Shown piece by piece: positions 1 to 6,568 of a stretch of DNA of 7,291 nucleotides. The notes under the pieces are model-generated. The model was given only the letters and a program-made list of their open reading frames with translations. It had not been told where the DNA came from and ran no database searches. The position numbers and the translations under genes were made by a program. Position 1 is the stretch's first letter. Every line of letters starts with the position of its first letter. This DNA comes from B1 sp044370475 (GTDB lineage Bacteria; Bacteroidota; Bacteroidia; UKL13-3): NCBI GenBank assembly GCA_044370475.1, contig JBILVK010000130.1, positions 1-7,291 on the forward strand. Reading direction: 5' to 3'.

Positions 1-1529
1 CAAAGTGGGCCATTGCTGCTTGCAGTGGGTGCTGCGGGATTTGCATTTACAACAGCTAAAGTGCTAAAAGGCCCTAAAGAGCCACAACCAACCATGGTAA
101 TGCTTACTTGGTAAGTACCAGAATCTGCGGTAGTGGCAGCCGTTTTTAATGGGTTTCTTTGGGTCGAACTGAAACCATTTGGACCTGTCCAGCTATAGGT
201 GGCGCCGTTAATTTCTGTGGCGTTCAAACTTAGATTTTGGCCCGCGCATAGGGGACCATTGTTACTAGCAAAGTAGGTGTTTACAACAGAAGCATAAGTG
301 GTAGTAACGCTTGAAGAGCATTGTCCTATAACGGTTTGAACCGAATATAAGCCTGTTGCAGCAATTCCTGCAGCGGCAATTTCTGGGTTTCTTTGGTTCG
401 AACCGAAACCATTTGGCCCTGTCCAAATATAGCTTGCATTTGGAATGCTGTCTGCAAATAATTTAAGGGTACCACCTGCACAAACCGGACTGTTATTTGT
501 GGCATTACTTGGGTCTGGGGTTTGGTAAATATCCTTAACGTAGGTATCGCCACAACCTGTTGTCCAACCGTATAAAGTATCTAATAATTTAACGCGGTAG
601 GTATTGTTATAGTTATAAGTTTTGCTTCCATTAACTGAGTAAAAGCCGCCTGTGGTATCGCCATAATCCCAGAGGCAACTAAATTGTGGGATGTTAAAGA
701 AAGCTCTAATATTATAGTATTTGCTAAACAAAACAGGGCTAGAAGTATTGGTAAAAGTTATGGGCGAACCAACCGCAATACAGTTAGTGGAAGAGGTGAA
801 AGAGGCAACTAGGTTATAGGAAACAAAAGGCTGAATGATAAAATCTGCGTTGAAAGGTGTGGTACCAATGTTGATGTTATAGGAACGAATAAAATTGGTG
901 CCAATTTTTACAGAGCTTAGCCACTCGCTTCTACCGTTTGGAGGAACGGCATTCCAAGAATTGGTAACCACGGCTACATTGGTTGCAGAGCTGGTTTCAA
1001 TAACCAATACATACCCATTGGCAGAAGATGTGGTAACAGGTGTAGAGAAAATGGCTTTTTTTCTAAGTGTGGTTAGCACGCCGCCACCAAAGCTTGAGTC
1101 TACAGGAACAATGACTGTGGCCAAAGCTGTACCTGCTGGCATTGAATCTATACCTGCATTGAATATTTTGCATGAAATGGAAACTACTGCGCTCGATAAT
1201 GCTGTTTGCCAAGCAAAAAATTCGAAGCCATAAATGGTAATAGCTTGAGGTGATGGGTACCATTGTGCAAATGAATTTCCGCTGGTGGCATTGTTTAAAG
1301 AAATGGTATTAAGTACAGTGGTTTTATTATATACATAATTTACAGTATCTGGTGCGCAGCTACTCGATTTATTTAACCCGTTGGTGGCATTAAATACGGG
1401 AGTTCTAAGGGGTAAATTGTTTGCAATATTGCTTGGATAACTTTGCAAAGTTTGCGCAAGGCTAATATTGATTCCGAGTAGCATAGAAAACAAAAGAAGG
1501 CAAAAAAAGTGCGTAAATATTCTTCTCAT
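1..1529 (-). CDS. Secreted PKD/Ig-like repeat protein, N-terminal part (3' end beyond window)
   Basis: This is an open frame of 509 codons from ATG at 1527-1529 to the left edge with no stop, so the C-terminus is missing. Residues 1-25 form a Sec signal peptide (MRRIF, a hydrophobic core, then SLA before Gln26), with no lipobox. Residues about 27-235 are a Ser/Thr/Asn-rich region I do not recognise. Residues about 240-335 look like a PKD domain (VASFTSSTNC, then WDYGDTTGG and KTYNYNNTYRVKLLD). Two Ig-like repeats with an exact 78-residue period follow, each with WTGPNGF, QRNP and two cysteines (C350/C404, C428/C482) that probably form a disulfide. A third repeat starts at about 504. Proteins of this build in Bacteroidota are usually secreted by the type IX system and carry a C-terminal sorting or gliding-associated domain. 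That end is not visible, so T9SS export is inferred. It is probably a cell-surface or adhesin-type protein. Its base composition is richer in GC than the genes to its right. Confidence 0.85.
   Translation of the reverse strand, partial: MRRIFTHFFCLLLFSMLLGINISLAQTLQSYPSNIANNLPLRTPVFNATNGLNKSSSCAPDTVNYVYNKTTVLNTISLNNATSGNSFAQWYPSPQAITIYGFEFFAWQTALSSAVVSISCKIFNAGIDSMPAGTALATVIVPVDSSFGGGVLTTLRKKAIFSTPVTTSSANGYVLVIETSSATNVAVVTNSWNAVPPNGRSEWLSSVKIGTNFIRSYNINIGTTPFNADFIIQPFVSYNLVASFTSSTNCIAVGSPITFTNTSSPVLFSKYYNIRAFFNIPQFSCLWDYGDTTGGFYSVNGSKTYNYNNTYRVKLLDTLYGWTTGCGDTYVKDIYQTPDPSNATNNSPVCAGGTLKLFADSIPNASYIWTGPNGFGSNQRNPEIAAAGIAATGLYSVQTVIGQCSSSVTTTYASVVNTYFASNNGPLCAGQNLSLNATEINGATYSWTGPNGFSSTQRNPLKTAATTADSGTYQVSITMVGCGSLGPFSTLAVVNANPAAPTASSNGPL
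36..503 (-). repeat. Two tandem 234-bp Ig-like coding repeats
   Basis: The two Ig-like modules of the surface protein are also direct repeats at DNA level with a 234-bp period. The best conserved part is 384-425 compared with 150-191. It encodes WTGPNGF followed by QRNP and differs at only a few positions, whereas the rest of each module has diverged much more. This suggests module duplication with either strong constraint or local gene conversion on the core strand. The third copy is cut by the window edge. Confidence 0.75.
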
Positions 1530-1546
1530 AGATTTTAGGTGTTTCT

Positions 1547-1578
1547 CAAAATTAACGGATAAATTATTGAAATTCAAA
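1547..1578 (-). promoter_or_regulatory. Bacteroidota-type promoter for the surface protein
   Basis: On the minus strand, TTTG (1575-1578) is followed after exactly 20 bases by TAATTTTG (1547-1554). This fits the -33 TTTG / -7 TAnnTTTG consensus of the Bacteroidota primary sigma factor, with its usual spacer of about 19-21. Transcription would start near 1540, leaving a very short leader of about 10-15 bases before the ATG at 1529. The -33 box lies in one arm of the 9-bp inverted repeat at 1575-1615. The assignment rests on consensus match only. Confidence 0.45.
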
Positions 1579-1633
1579 ATGTAGGAGAAAATTTGTGAGT
1601 TAATTTTACATTTTGCAAGCATTTTAGAAGCAG

Positions 1634-2812
1634 CTATTTTATTCGTATTTCTTGTCTGTCACCTTTATTGTTTTCAACAATTGCGATTTGCTTTTTATTT
1701 TTTAAAATGAGAGATGCTACTTTGTCATCTGGAGCTTTCACTTCAATAATATCTATTGGTATTGCAATATCCTTATCATCCGCATCTAGATAGATTTTTA
1801 TAAGATATGGATACTCAATTTTAACCTTGTCTTGAAGCATAATAAATTTGGTATTCTTTCTTTTTAACCAAGTTGGCCTATTATAAATATATTCAGAATT
1901 TGGCTGGTAAACATTACAGTCAATTGCTTTTGGGAAAGTAGCTCTATTGAAATAATTGAAGCTAGAGTCAATATATAAAACATTGTTTTTTCCACTCATT
2001 AACTGCCGATACCTGTTGCCTACCATATAATATTCTGTCAATGCTGTTTGATCAATGGTAAATGGATTAATGCCTGTTAGTTTTTTAAGTTGTCCAGCCA
2101 TTGGTAAGCCCATAAAATTCTTTAAGGTGTCTTCTGCCGCATGGTCATATCCACAATAAATTATAAATTTTGCTTTTGGATTTTGATCTAGTATCTTTTT
2201 TATGTTTAATGCTTGCGCTTTTTCTCTTCCTGACTTTTTTTGTAAGCTGTCTGAATAGACCTGTTCATAGGGGAATACTGTATATCCAATGTCAATGGCT
2301 TCTCTAATTAAATTGCCAAAGCAGGGCTCTTTAGAGTAATATCCACTATTAATTACAGGGTATTTTCGTTGATTTAATAGCGAATCTTCATAATTTAATG
2401 TTTCCATCCCGATAAAATTGTAGCCAATTTTATTTAGGTCATTTAGCAAGTTTGTAAGGAATATTCGATGACGACTTATGTGATGAGCTTCATTGATTAT
2501 TATAATTCGGGTTTTACTTGCTTCTTCTAAAATTGCCTTATTTGCATCAACCTGACTAAATTTTTTCAAATATTCAATCTGTTCTTGTGTTGGTTCTAAT
2601 GATTTTGCTTTTGGAAATTGTCGATCTTTTGTTTCGAGTGATTTTTTATATTCTCCAATAAAAGAGTAGTTCCATGAGGCTGTTTGAAATTTCCATCCAG
2701 TAGTGTCTACATTCAGAATGCTATCGATTTGGTAACTTAAATAGTACGGTTTAATTTGTCCGTAAACTACTTGGGTTAGCACAATCAAAATGAAAATTAA
2801 TTTGTGTCTCAT
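1634..2812 (-). CDS. Secreted TIKI/ChaN/erythromycin-esterase-like superfamily protein
   Basis: This 392-residue protein has a signal peptide (MRHKLIFILIVLTQVVYG, probable cleavage before Gln19). Three motifs point to the EreA/ChaN/TIKI hydrolase-like superfamily. The first is IIIINEAHHISRHR at about 103-116, in the place of the family's GExxH strand. The second is FIGMETL at 133-139. The third is FIIYCGYDHAAE at 216-227, with a histidine near the C-terminal part of the fold. The segment REKAQALNIKKIL (196-208) matches the RE-x-MA-x-N type helix of erythromycin-esterase-like proteins. The roughly 120 C-terminal residues (from about 270) are not part of the family core I know. Members range from macrolide esterases to haem-uptake proteins and metalloproteases, so no substrate can be assigned. 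The periplasm or outside is the likely location. It starts 36 bases after the serine hydrolase gene, with AAAGAG just before ATG, so the two are probably co-transcribed. Confidence 0.7.
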   Translation of the reverse strand: MRHKLIFILIVLTQVVYGQIKPYYLSYQIDSILNVDTTGWKFQTASWNYSFIGEYKKSLETKDRQFPKAKSLEPTQEQIEYLKKFSQVDANKAILEEASKTRIIIINEAHHISRHRIFLTNLLNDLNKIGYNFIGMETLNYEDSLLNQRKYPVINSGYYSKEPCFGNLIREAIDIGYTVFPYEQVYSDSLQKKSGREKAQALNIKKILDQNPKAKFIIYCGYDHAAEDTLKNFMGLPMAGQLKKLTGINPFTIDQTALTEYYMVGNRYRQLMSGKNNVLYIDSSFNYFNRATFPKAIDCNVYQPNSEYIYNRPTWLKRKNTKFIMLQDKVKIEYPYLIKIYLDADDKDIAIPIDIIEVKAPDDKVASLILKNKKQIAIVENNKGDRQEIRIK

Positions 2813-2848
2813 CTCTTTATTAAAAGTCTGTTGCGTTATTGTAACTTT

Positions 2849-3961
2849 TTAATATGCTTTTGCTAATGAGGTGAAAATTGTCCACCAGTCTGCTTTGCCT
2901 TCTTTCTTTCCAAGTCTCACTATGATTAAATCTTTTGACGGATGAACGTAAACAAATTGTCCTAATATACCTTCCGCCATAAAATCTTCATTTGGTGTTG
3001 GTATCCACCATTGATATTGATAATAGGAGGCGCTTCCTTCTGACGTGTCAAGTTTTGTTGACTCTTCAACCCATTTTTGTGATACAATTTGTTTTCCATT
3101 CCAGTTGCCTTTGTTTTTATATAGTCGTCCTATCTTGGCATAGTCTCTTGCTCTTGCATTTAAACAGCAAAATGTTTTCTCCAATCCATTCTTTTTCCTG
3201 TCAATACTCCAAGAAGCATCATATTCCATTCCAAGTGGTGTCCATAATTTTTCCTGCAAGTAAGAAGTAATTTTCTTATCCTTTAATGATCGTTCCAAGA
3301 CCAAACCCAATAGTTGTGTATTACCACTTACATACTCAAACTGTTTACCAGGTTCTGCTTTTAATTTCATTTTCCCAATTTCTTTTCTAAGATCAAGTCC
3401 ATAATAAAATGAAGCAGCATCGCCAAATGGATTTATATAGCTTTCATTAAAATTAATCCCAGATGTCATTTGTAGAAGGTGTTTAATTGTTACTTTGTCA
3501 AATCCGTTTTTTGACAATTCGGGGATATAATTTGTTATTGGTTCGTCAACGGATTTAATAAGTCCTTCGTCAATGGCGCAACCAATTAAAATAGATGTAA
3601 CAGATTTTGCCATTGAAAAAGAAGGAACAATACTTTCTTTGTCATAACCCTTGAAGTATTTTTCATACTGAATAGTATCATTTTTAATAATTAAAAAAGC
3701 CACTGTTTTATTGTCTTCAAGATATTTGTCAAATGGTATATCGTTCATTTCTTTTGGAAATTTACCATTTTTAGTGGCTTGAAAATGGAAGGGCGAGGTA
3801 TTAGCAGTTAATGGCCTTGAATGAAATTTTTTATGGTCTTTTATATCAGCAAAATTGTAAAACACAAAACGTCCTAACTTACAAGAAGTCAATACTGTTG
3901 AAGCAATAATTATTAATAGTCCAAATCTAATTATTCGAATTTGTGGTTTCATATTTTTCAT
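2849..3961 (-). CDS. Lipoprotein serine hydrolase, beta-lactamase/NylB-like family
   Basis: This is a 370-residue protein with a lipoprotein signal ending in VLTSC, so Cys27 would be lipidated and the protein held on the membrane facing out. The fold is that of class C beta-lactamase-related serine hydrolases (Pfam Beta-lactamase). The SxxK motif is S116-M-A-K119 in PSFSMAKS. HLLQMTSGI (161-169) is a typical family strand. EYVSGN (209-214) supplies the tyrosine of the second motif, in the form seen in 6-aminohexanoate-dimer hydrolases and related esterases. GILGQFVYVHP (331-341) takes the place of the KTG box. The usual clinical beta-lactamase motifs are not all present, so esterase, amidase or D-aminopeptidase-like activity is more likely than drug resistance. 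The start is ambiguous: ATG at 3961 or the in-frame ATG three codons later. Both keep the signal peptide. It is probably the first gene of an operon with the TIKI-like gene. Confidence 0.85.
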   Translation of the reverse strand: MKNMKPQIRIIRFGLLIIIASTVLTSCKLGRFVFYNFADIKDHKKFHSRPLTANTSPFHFQATKNGKFPKEMNDIPFDKYLEDNKTVAFLIIKNDTIQYEKYFKGYDKESIVPSFSMAKSVTSILIGCAIDEGLIKSVDEPITNYIPELSKNGFDKVTIKHLLQMTSGINFNESYINPFGDAASFYYGLDLRKEIGKMKLKAEPGKQFEYVSGNTQLLGLVLERSLKDKKITSYLQEKLWTPLGMEYDASWSIDRKKNGLEKTFCCLNARARDYAKIGRLYKNKGNWNGKQIVSQKWVEESTKLDTSEGSASYYQYQWWIPTPNEDFMAEGILGQFVYVHPSKDLIIVRLGKKEGKADWWTIFTSLAKAY

Positions 3962-3968
3962 GTTGTTT

Positions 3969-4014
3969 AACGGTTGTTTCGTTCTTACATTGCTGTTTTG
4001 CCAAACTCGTGTTT
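3969..4014 (-). repeat. Possible short or degenerate member of the attC-like repeat family
   Basis: The spacer between the propeller gene and the serine hydrolase begins with AACGGTTG (3969-3976), the same 8-mer found at the end of the larger repeat at 5185-5192. It has GCCAAAC-TCGTGTTT at its other end, resembling the GCCAAACGCCTGT end of the repeat at 6985-7107. Read in the gene direction, it ends in GTTAAAC, a full match to the GTTRRRY core of integron attC sites. Pairing between the two ends is poor and the element is only about 46 bases long, so this may be a deletion derivative or chance. Confidence 0.3.
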
Positions 4015-4059
4015 CCAGATACAGTGTTTTCTGTCCGAAGAATTGGCTGTTTATGTTTA

Positions 4060-5124
4060 CTATTCTGAATAATTTGTAAATTTCTTTCCATCGTATTTAT
4101 ATAACTTCATTCCTTTGCTACTGAACCACAAGTTTCCTGATTTGTCCAACAATATAGGAATGAAATCCTTTGTAATTGTTCCGTCTTTTTCGGTTAAAAT
4201 ATTGAGTGTTTTGCCATCATAAAGTCCCAAGCCATCTTCGGTGTCAAACCATATATTTCCGATTGCATCTTCTAAAATATTGTAAGAACCGTTTTGGTGT
4301 TGGTCTTTAAAAATATTTGGAGTGAAAGTTTTTCCGTCATATTTGCCTATACCTTTAAAGGCGGTTGCAAACCATAGGTTGTTTTGTTTATCTTCTATAA
4401 TACGGTCTGTTCGCCTAATTTCTTTGTAAGGAATAATTGTATTTAATCTTTTGCCATCGAAACTTGAAACTCCTTCAGCAGCGCATTCTGCAAACCAAAT
4501 GTTTCCATTTTTTGCTTCTAATATTGAAAATATTCCTTTGAGGTTTAAACTGTCTTTATTTGTTAAAGTTTGATTGTCTAAAAAACGAGTAAACTCTTTT
4601 GCATTGTAGCAATAAACGCCATCATCTGTTCCGAACCAAATAGTTCCATTTTTATCCTGCAACATACACCATACAGCATTTTCGGTATTGTTAGTATTAC
4701 TTGAAAAGGATGAAGTAGTTATACTCAAAACTATTGGTATGCTATTAAATTTGTTTCCATCAAAACGATTTAGTCCCTTTTTTGTGCCAACCCAAACATT
4801 ACCTGTTTTGTCTTGAAGAATGGAATAAATGATATTACTGTTTAATCCTTGCTCCATTCCAAAGTGAACAAATAGTTTTCCATCATATTTATAAAGTCCT
4901 TCGCCATTACTACCGAACCATAAATTACCTTCAGCATCTTCAATACTGTATCCCAAGCGAACATCGGTATTGGTTCCTATTGACTTTGGTATTTTAGCTT
5001 GTCCACTCAATCCGTTTTCATTGTCTTTTTGAGTTGCTGGTTTAACTTGTCCGTTGCAGGAAGTCAAAGCAGTCAGAATTAACAGCAGAGAATAAATTGG
5101 TTTGAGTTTGAAATGCTTGATCAT
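4060..5124 (-). CDS. Stand-alone seven-repeat Reg_prop beta-propeller lipoprotein
   Basis: This 354-residue protein has a lipoprotein signal (TALTSC, lipidated Cys23). The rest is built of seven copies of the two-component-regulator-propeller motif (Reg_prop): G-N-L/I-W-F-G, then Y/F-D-G-K-x-F. The copies begin near residues 66, 108, 160, 207, 248, 289 and 330, and seven is the number needed for one closed seven-bladed propeller. In Bacteroidota such repeats usually form the periplasmic sensor of hybrid histidine kinases (two propellers plus a Y_Y_Y domain). Here no transmembrane segment, Y_Y_Y or kinase domain follows, and the protein ends a few residues after the last repeat. A ligand-binding or scaffold role at the cell envelope is plausible, possibly glycan-related as in the kinases, but this is inference. 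About 100 bases separate it from the next gene, so it is probably its own unit. I see no clear consensus promoter. Confidence 0.85.
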   Translation of the reverse strand: MIKHFKLKPIYSLLLILTALTSCNGQVKPATQKDNENGLSGQAKIPKSIGTNTDVRLGYSIEDAEGNLWFGSNGEGLYKYDGKLFVHFGMEQGLNSNIIYSILQDKTGNVWVGTKKGLNRFDGNKFNSIPIVLSITTSSFSSNTNNTENAVWCMLQDKNGTIWFGTDDGVYCYNAKEFTRFLDNQTLTNKDSLNLKGIFSILEAKNGNIWFAECAAEGVSSFDGKRLNTIIPYKEIRRTDRIIEDKQNNLWFATAFKGIGKYDGKTFTPNIFKDQHQNGSYNILEDAIGNIWFDTEDGLGLYDGKTLNILTEKDGTITKDFIPILLDKSGNLWFSSKGMKLYKYDGKKFTNYSE

Positions 5125-5184
5125 TATTAACTGGTTCTATTATGTTAAATTTATGTATTTCTATTCAAAGTTAGTAATTTCCCC

Positions 5185-5319
5185 AACGGTTGCAGATAGC
5201 GGCTTGCGGCCTCGCACTGTTGCCGGCTTCGGAAAGTAAATTTGTCCTGCTAAGATAAAAATAAATGCGAAACGAAATGCTGAATTTTGGTAAGCTAACG
5301 GCAAGAACGCTGTTATAGG
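5185..5319 (-). repeat. attC-like imperfect inverted repeat, copy 1
   Basis: This is a GC-rich palindromic spacer of 135 bases between the propeller gene and the membrane-protein gene. The arms are 5198-5215 (AGCGGCTTGCGG...) and 5294-5311 (...GGCAAGAACGCT), which pair over AGCG and CTTGC with one bulge and leave a loop of 78 bases. The ends carry the family marks: AACGG at the left and GCTGTTATAGG at the right. In the gene direction it starts with CCTATAAC and ends with CAACCGTTGGGG, resembling the R'' and R' ends of an integron attC site but not matching the consensus at every base. It lies about 60 bases before the propeller gene start and 134 after the stop of the membrane-protein gene. 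Confidence 0.55.
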
Positions 5320-5453
5320 TAGTTAATCTCTGTATTAGACTCTTTCGTTGTCGTGATAGAACTAAATTCTCAAAATATTTTTCTCAATATTGTCGTAAAT
5401 TAAAGTATACAATAAGCCCATTAGGAACTCGAAAAGATATTTTTCTTTTTGGA
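5320..5453. other. AT-rich gap without a gene
   Basis: Between repeat copy 1 and the stop of the membrane-protein gene there are 134 AT-rich bases. I find no open frame longer than about 19 codons, no T-run terminator and no RNA gene. The only structure is short, loosely repeated TTCTCAA-ATATT sequence near 5369-5393, which I consider low-complexity. With the repeat and the propeller gene's leader, this makes the longest protein-free stretch between genes (5125-5453). Confidence 0.5.
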
Positions 5454-5954
5454 TTACAATTGAAAAGTCTCTATAGTTTCTCGTATTAAACTTGGATATT
5501 CAGTTCCTAAATTTTTGATTCTGTTTCTAAGTAATGAGGATTTGATGACAAGGTAGTTTTTATGATAAAACGATGAAAGTTTTATAACTTTTTTTTTATT
5601 GTCTATTAGGTAAAGATATTCGAAGTCTCCAGTTTTAGATGAAATTGTCGATGTTCTATATCCAGTCAATTGGTCGATGCGAAATTCTGTCTTTGGGCCA
5701 ATGCCTAAGAAACTCCTTTTAAGTATTTTGTCATGGTATATTGTAACCAATATTGCCTTTGTCCTGAGTTCCCCTAGGATAAGAATAAATAGCATCCAAA
5801 CGAAGAATAGGATAAAGAATATAGTAAACAGAATTGGTGTCTTTGGGCTAAAGAATGCTTCTCCTTGGATTATTAAATATGTCACAACGAATAATAAGCC
5901 GATTGAAGTCAGTAAAACAATAAATGCCCATTTAGTGAATTTTGATTGAATCAT
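5454..5954 (-). CDS. Small membrane protein, two N-terminal helices plus soluble PH-like domain
   Basis: This is a 166-residue protein of unknown function. Two hydrophobic helices lie at about residues 9-30 and 41-61, with a short loop (GEAFFSPKTP) between them. The remaining roughly 100 residues are soluble and rich in beta-strand pattern: ILVTIYHDKILKRSFLG, then FRIDQLTGYR, EYLYLIDNKKKVIKLSSF, and a final helix about 132-164. Two helices followed by a small beta domain with the 'x-I-x-R-x-F-F-G' and 'I-x-L-S-S-F' pattern is what bacterial PH-like (bPH) membrane proteins look like, but the family call is tentative. The start is supported by AAGGA about eight bases upstream, unusually SD-like for this phylum. 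The gene starts only 13 bases after repeat copy 2 and is followed by repeat copy 1, as a single-gene cassette would be. Confidence 0.75.
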   Translation of the reverse strand: MIQSKFTKWAFIVLLTSIGLLFVVTYLIIQGEAFFSPKTPILFTIFFILFFVWMLFILILGELRTKAILVTIYHDKILKRSFLGIGPKTEFRIDQLTGYRTSTISSKTGDFEYLYLIDNKKKVIKLSSFYHKNYLVIKSSLLRNRIKNLGTEYPSLIRETIETFQL

Positions 5955-5959
5955 TTTAA

Positions 5960-5965
5960 TTCCTT
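5960..5965 (-). promoter_or_regulatory. Shine-Dalgarno-like site of the membrane-protein gene
   Basis: AAGGAA on the minus strand lies 5-10 bases before the ATG at 5954 and supports that start. Most other genes here have only weak A-rich sequence at this place. It directly abuts the end of repeat copy 2, so the repeat leaves room for a ribosome site but not for a separate promoter. Transcription would have to come from inside the repeat or from the upstream pair. Confidence 0.5.
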
Positions 5966-5967
5966 TT

Positions 5968-6095
5968 AACGTTTTTCGGCTTGGTGATGTGGCGGATTTT
6001 TAGCACTAAACTTCATTAGAATTCCAAATATTGAACCTTGCGCAAATGTTTCATAGAAGCAATTCAGCCGCCATATTGCCAATCCGATAATAGGC
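5968..6095 (-). repeat. attC-like imperfect inverted repeat, copy 2
   Basis: This is the best-paired member, 128 bases long. Arm 5977-6004 (CGGCTTGGTGATGTGGCGG...) aligns without gaps with the reverse complement of 6059-6086: 19 of 28 positions are identical and three more differences are G-T wobbles. The loop is 54 bases. The left end is AACGTT and the right end GCCAATCCGATAATAGGC. In the gene direction it begins 16 bases after the stop of the upstream gene and ends 13 bases before the start of the next one, so it fills the whole spacer. It has no T-run, and the long loop argues against a simple terminator. It could act as a recombination site, or as an RNA structure that protects or attenuates the transcript. 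Confidence 0.65.
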
Positions 6096-6110
6096 ATTCG
6101 TTTTTTCATT

Positions 6111-6566
6111 TCAATATACTTGTCCGTTAAATGTATGCGTACAACATTCGCAATAATGTTTCAAATCTGTTGCTTCTAATTTAGGATTTGATAATTGTAA
6201 AATCCCGTCATTGTCAACATAAAGTCCTGAAAAATATGTAGCTTCTCCTATTCTTACGAAATCTTCCTTTTCATTCTCATCTAATGCAACTAACCAAAAT
6301 ATCGGCTCTGTTTTGTCTAACCTTGATTTTGCTTCGCTAAATATTTCATTCCAATTTGTACCAACTTTTGATAGTAAAAATCTAAAAAGAGGTGTATAAT
6401 CCAAACCCCTTTCTTTCATGCCATACATCGTTCCTTTGGTTTGTTCCAAAGTCTCCTTTTTCTTGTGTCTTGAATATTTAAAGTCGCCACCGAAATTGTG
6501 ATGTACATTTCGAGCTTTTGTATTTACCTTTCTGTACAGCGATTCTTTCTGATTCTTTCTGTTCAT
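6111..6566 (-). CDS. Uncharacterised protein with C-terminal CxCC motif
   Basis: This is a 151-residue protein that I do not recognise by name. The N-terminal 40 residues are strongly basic (MNRKNQKESLYRKVNTKAR, then SRHKKK) and include HHNFGGDFKYSRH. The centre reads MYGMKERGLDYTPLFRFLLSKVG-x-x-W and PIFWLVALDENE. Near the end is GEATYFSGLYVDNDG, followed by YCECCTHTFNG (138-148) with Cys139, Cys141, Cys142 and His144. These could bind a metal or form a reactive thiol site. There is no signal peptide or membrane segment, so it is probably cytosolic. Its ATG lies two bases after the stop of the upstream gene, so the two are translationally coupled and probably work together. The start codon region contains a perfect tandem 10-bp duplication (6541-6560) coding for RKNQKES. 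Confidence 0.75.
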   Translation of the reverse strand: MNRKNQKESLYRKVNTKARNVHHNFGGDFKYSRHKKKETLEQTKGTMYGMKERGLDYTPLFRFLLSKVGTNWNEIFSEAKSRLDKTEPIFWLVALDENEKEDFVRIGEATYFSGLYVDNDGILQLSNPKLEATDLKHYCECCTHTFNGQVY

Positions 6567-6568
6567 CT

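Noticed and set aside
326..553. 75-codon minus-strand frame inside the Ig-like repeat region
   Set aside because: It overlaps the Ig-like coding repeats in another frame; the main frame shows domain periodicity and this one does not.
895..1263. Open frames opposite or overlapping the surface-protein gene on both strands (895-1233 plus, 1063-1263 minus in another frame)
   Set aside because: They lie wholly inside the 509-codon secreted-protein frame, which has a signal peptide and clear domains; their translations show no protein-like pattern.
2849..3961. Calling the serine hydrolase an antibiotic-resistance beta-lactamase
   Set aside because: Only SxxK and the tyrosine motif are clear; the KTG box is replaced by GILGQ and the protein is a lipoprotein like many esterase/amidase relatives.
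5320..5453. Short open frame of about 19 codons and repeated TTCTCAA-ATATT sequence
   Set aside because: Too short, no ribosome site, and typical of AT-rich low-complexity sequence.
5968..6095. Reading the palindromes as ordinary intrinsic terminators
   Set aside because: The loops are 54-78 bases, there is no T-run after the stem in the gene direction, and copies share end sequences beyond the stem, which terminators would not need. RNA-level roles are not excluded.
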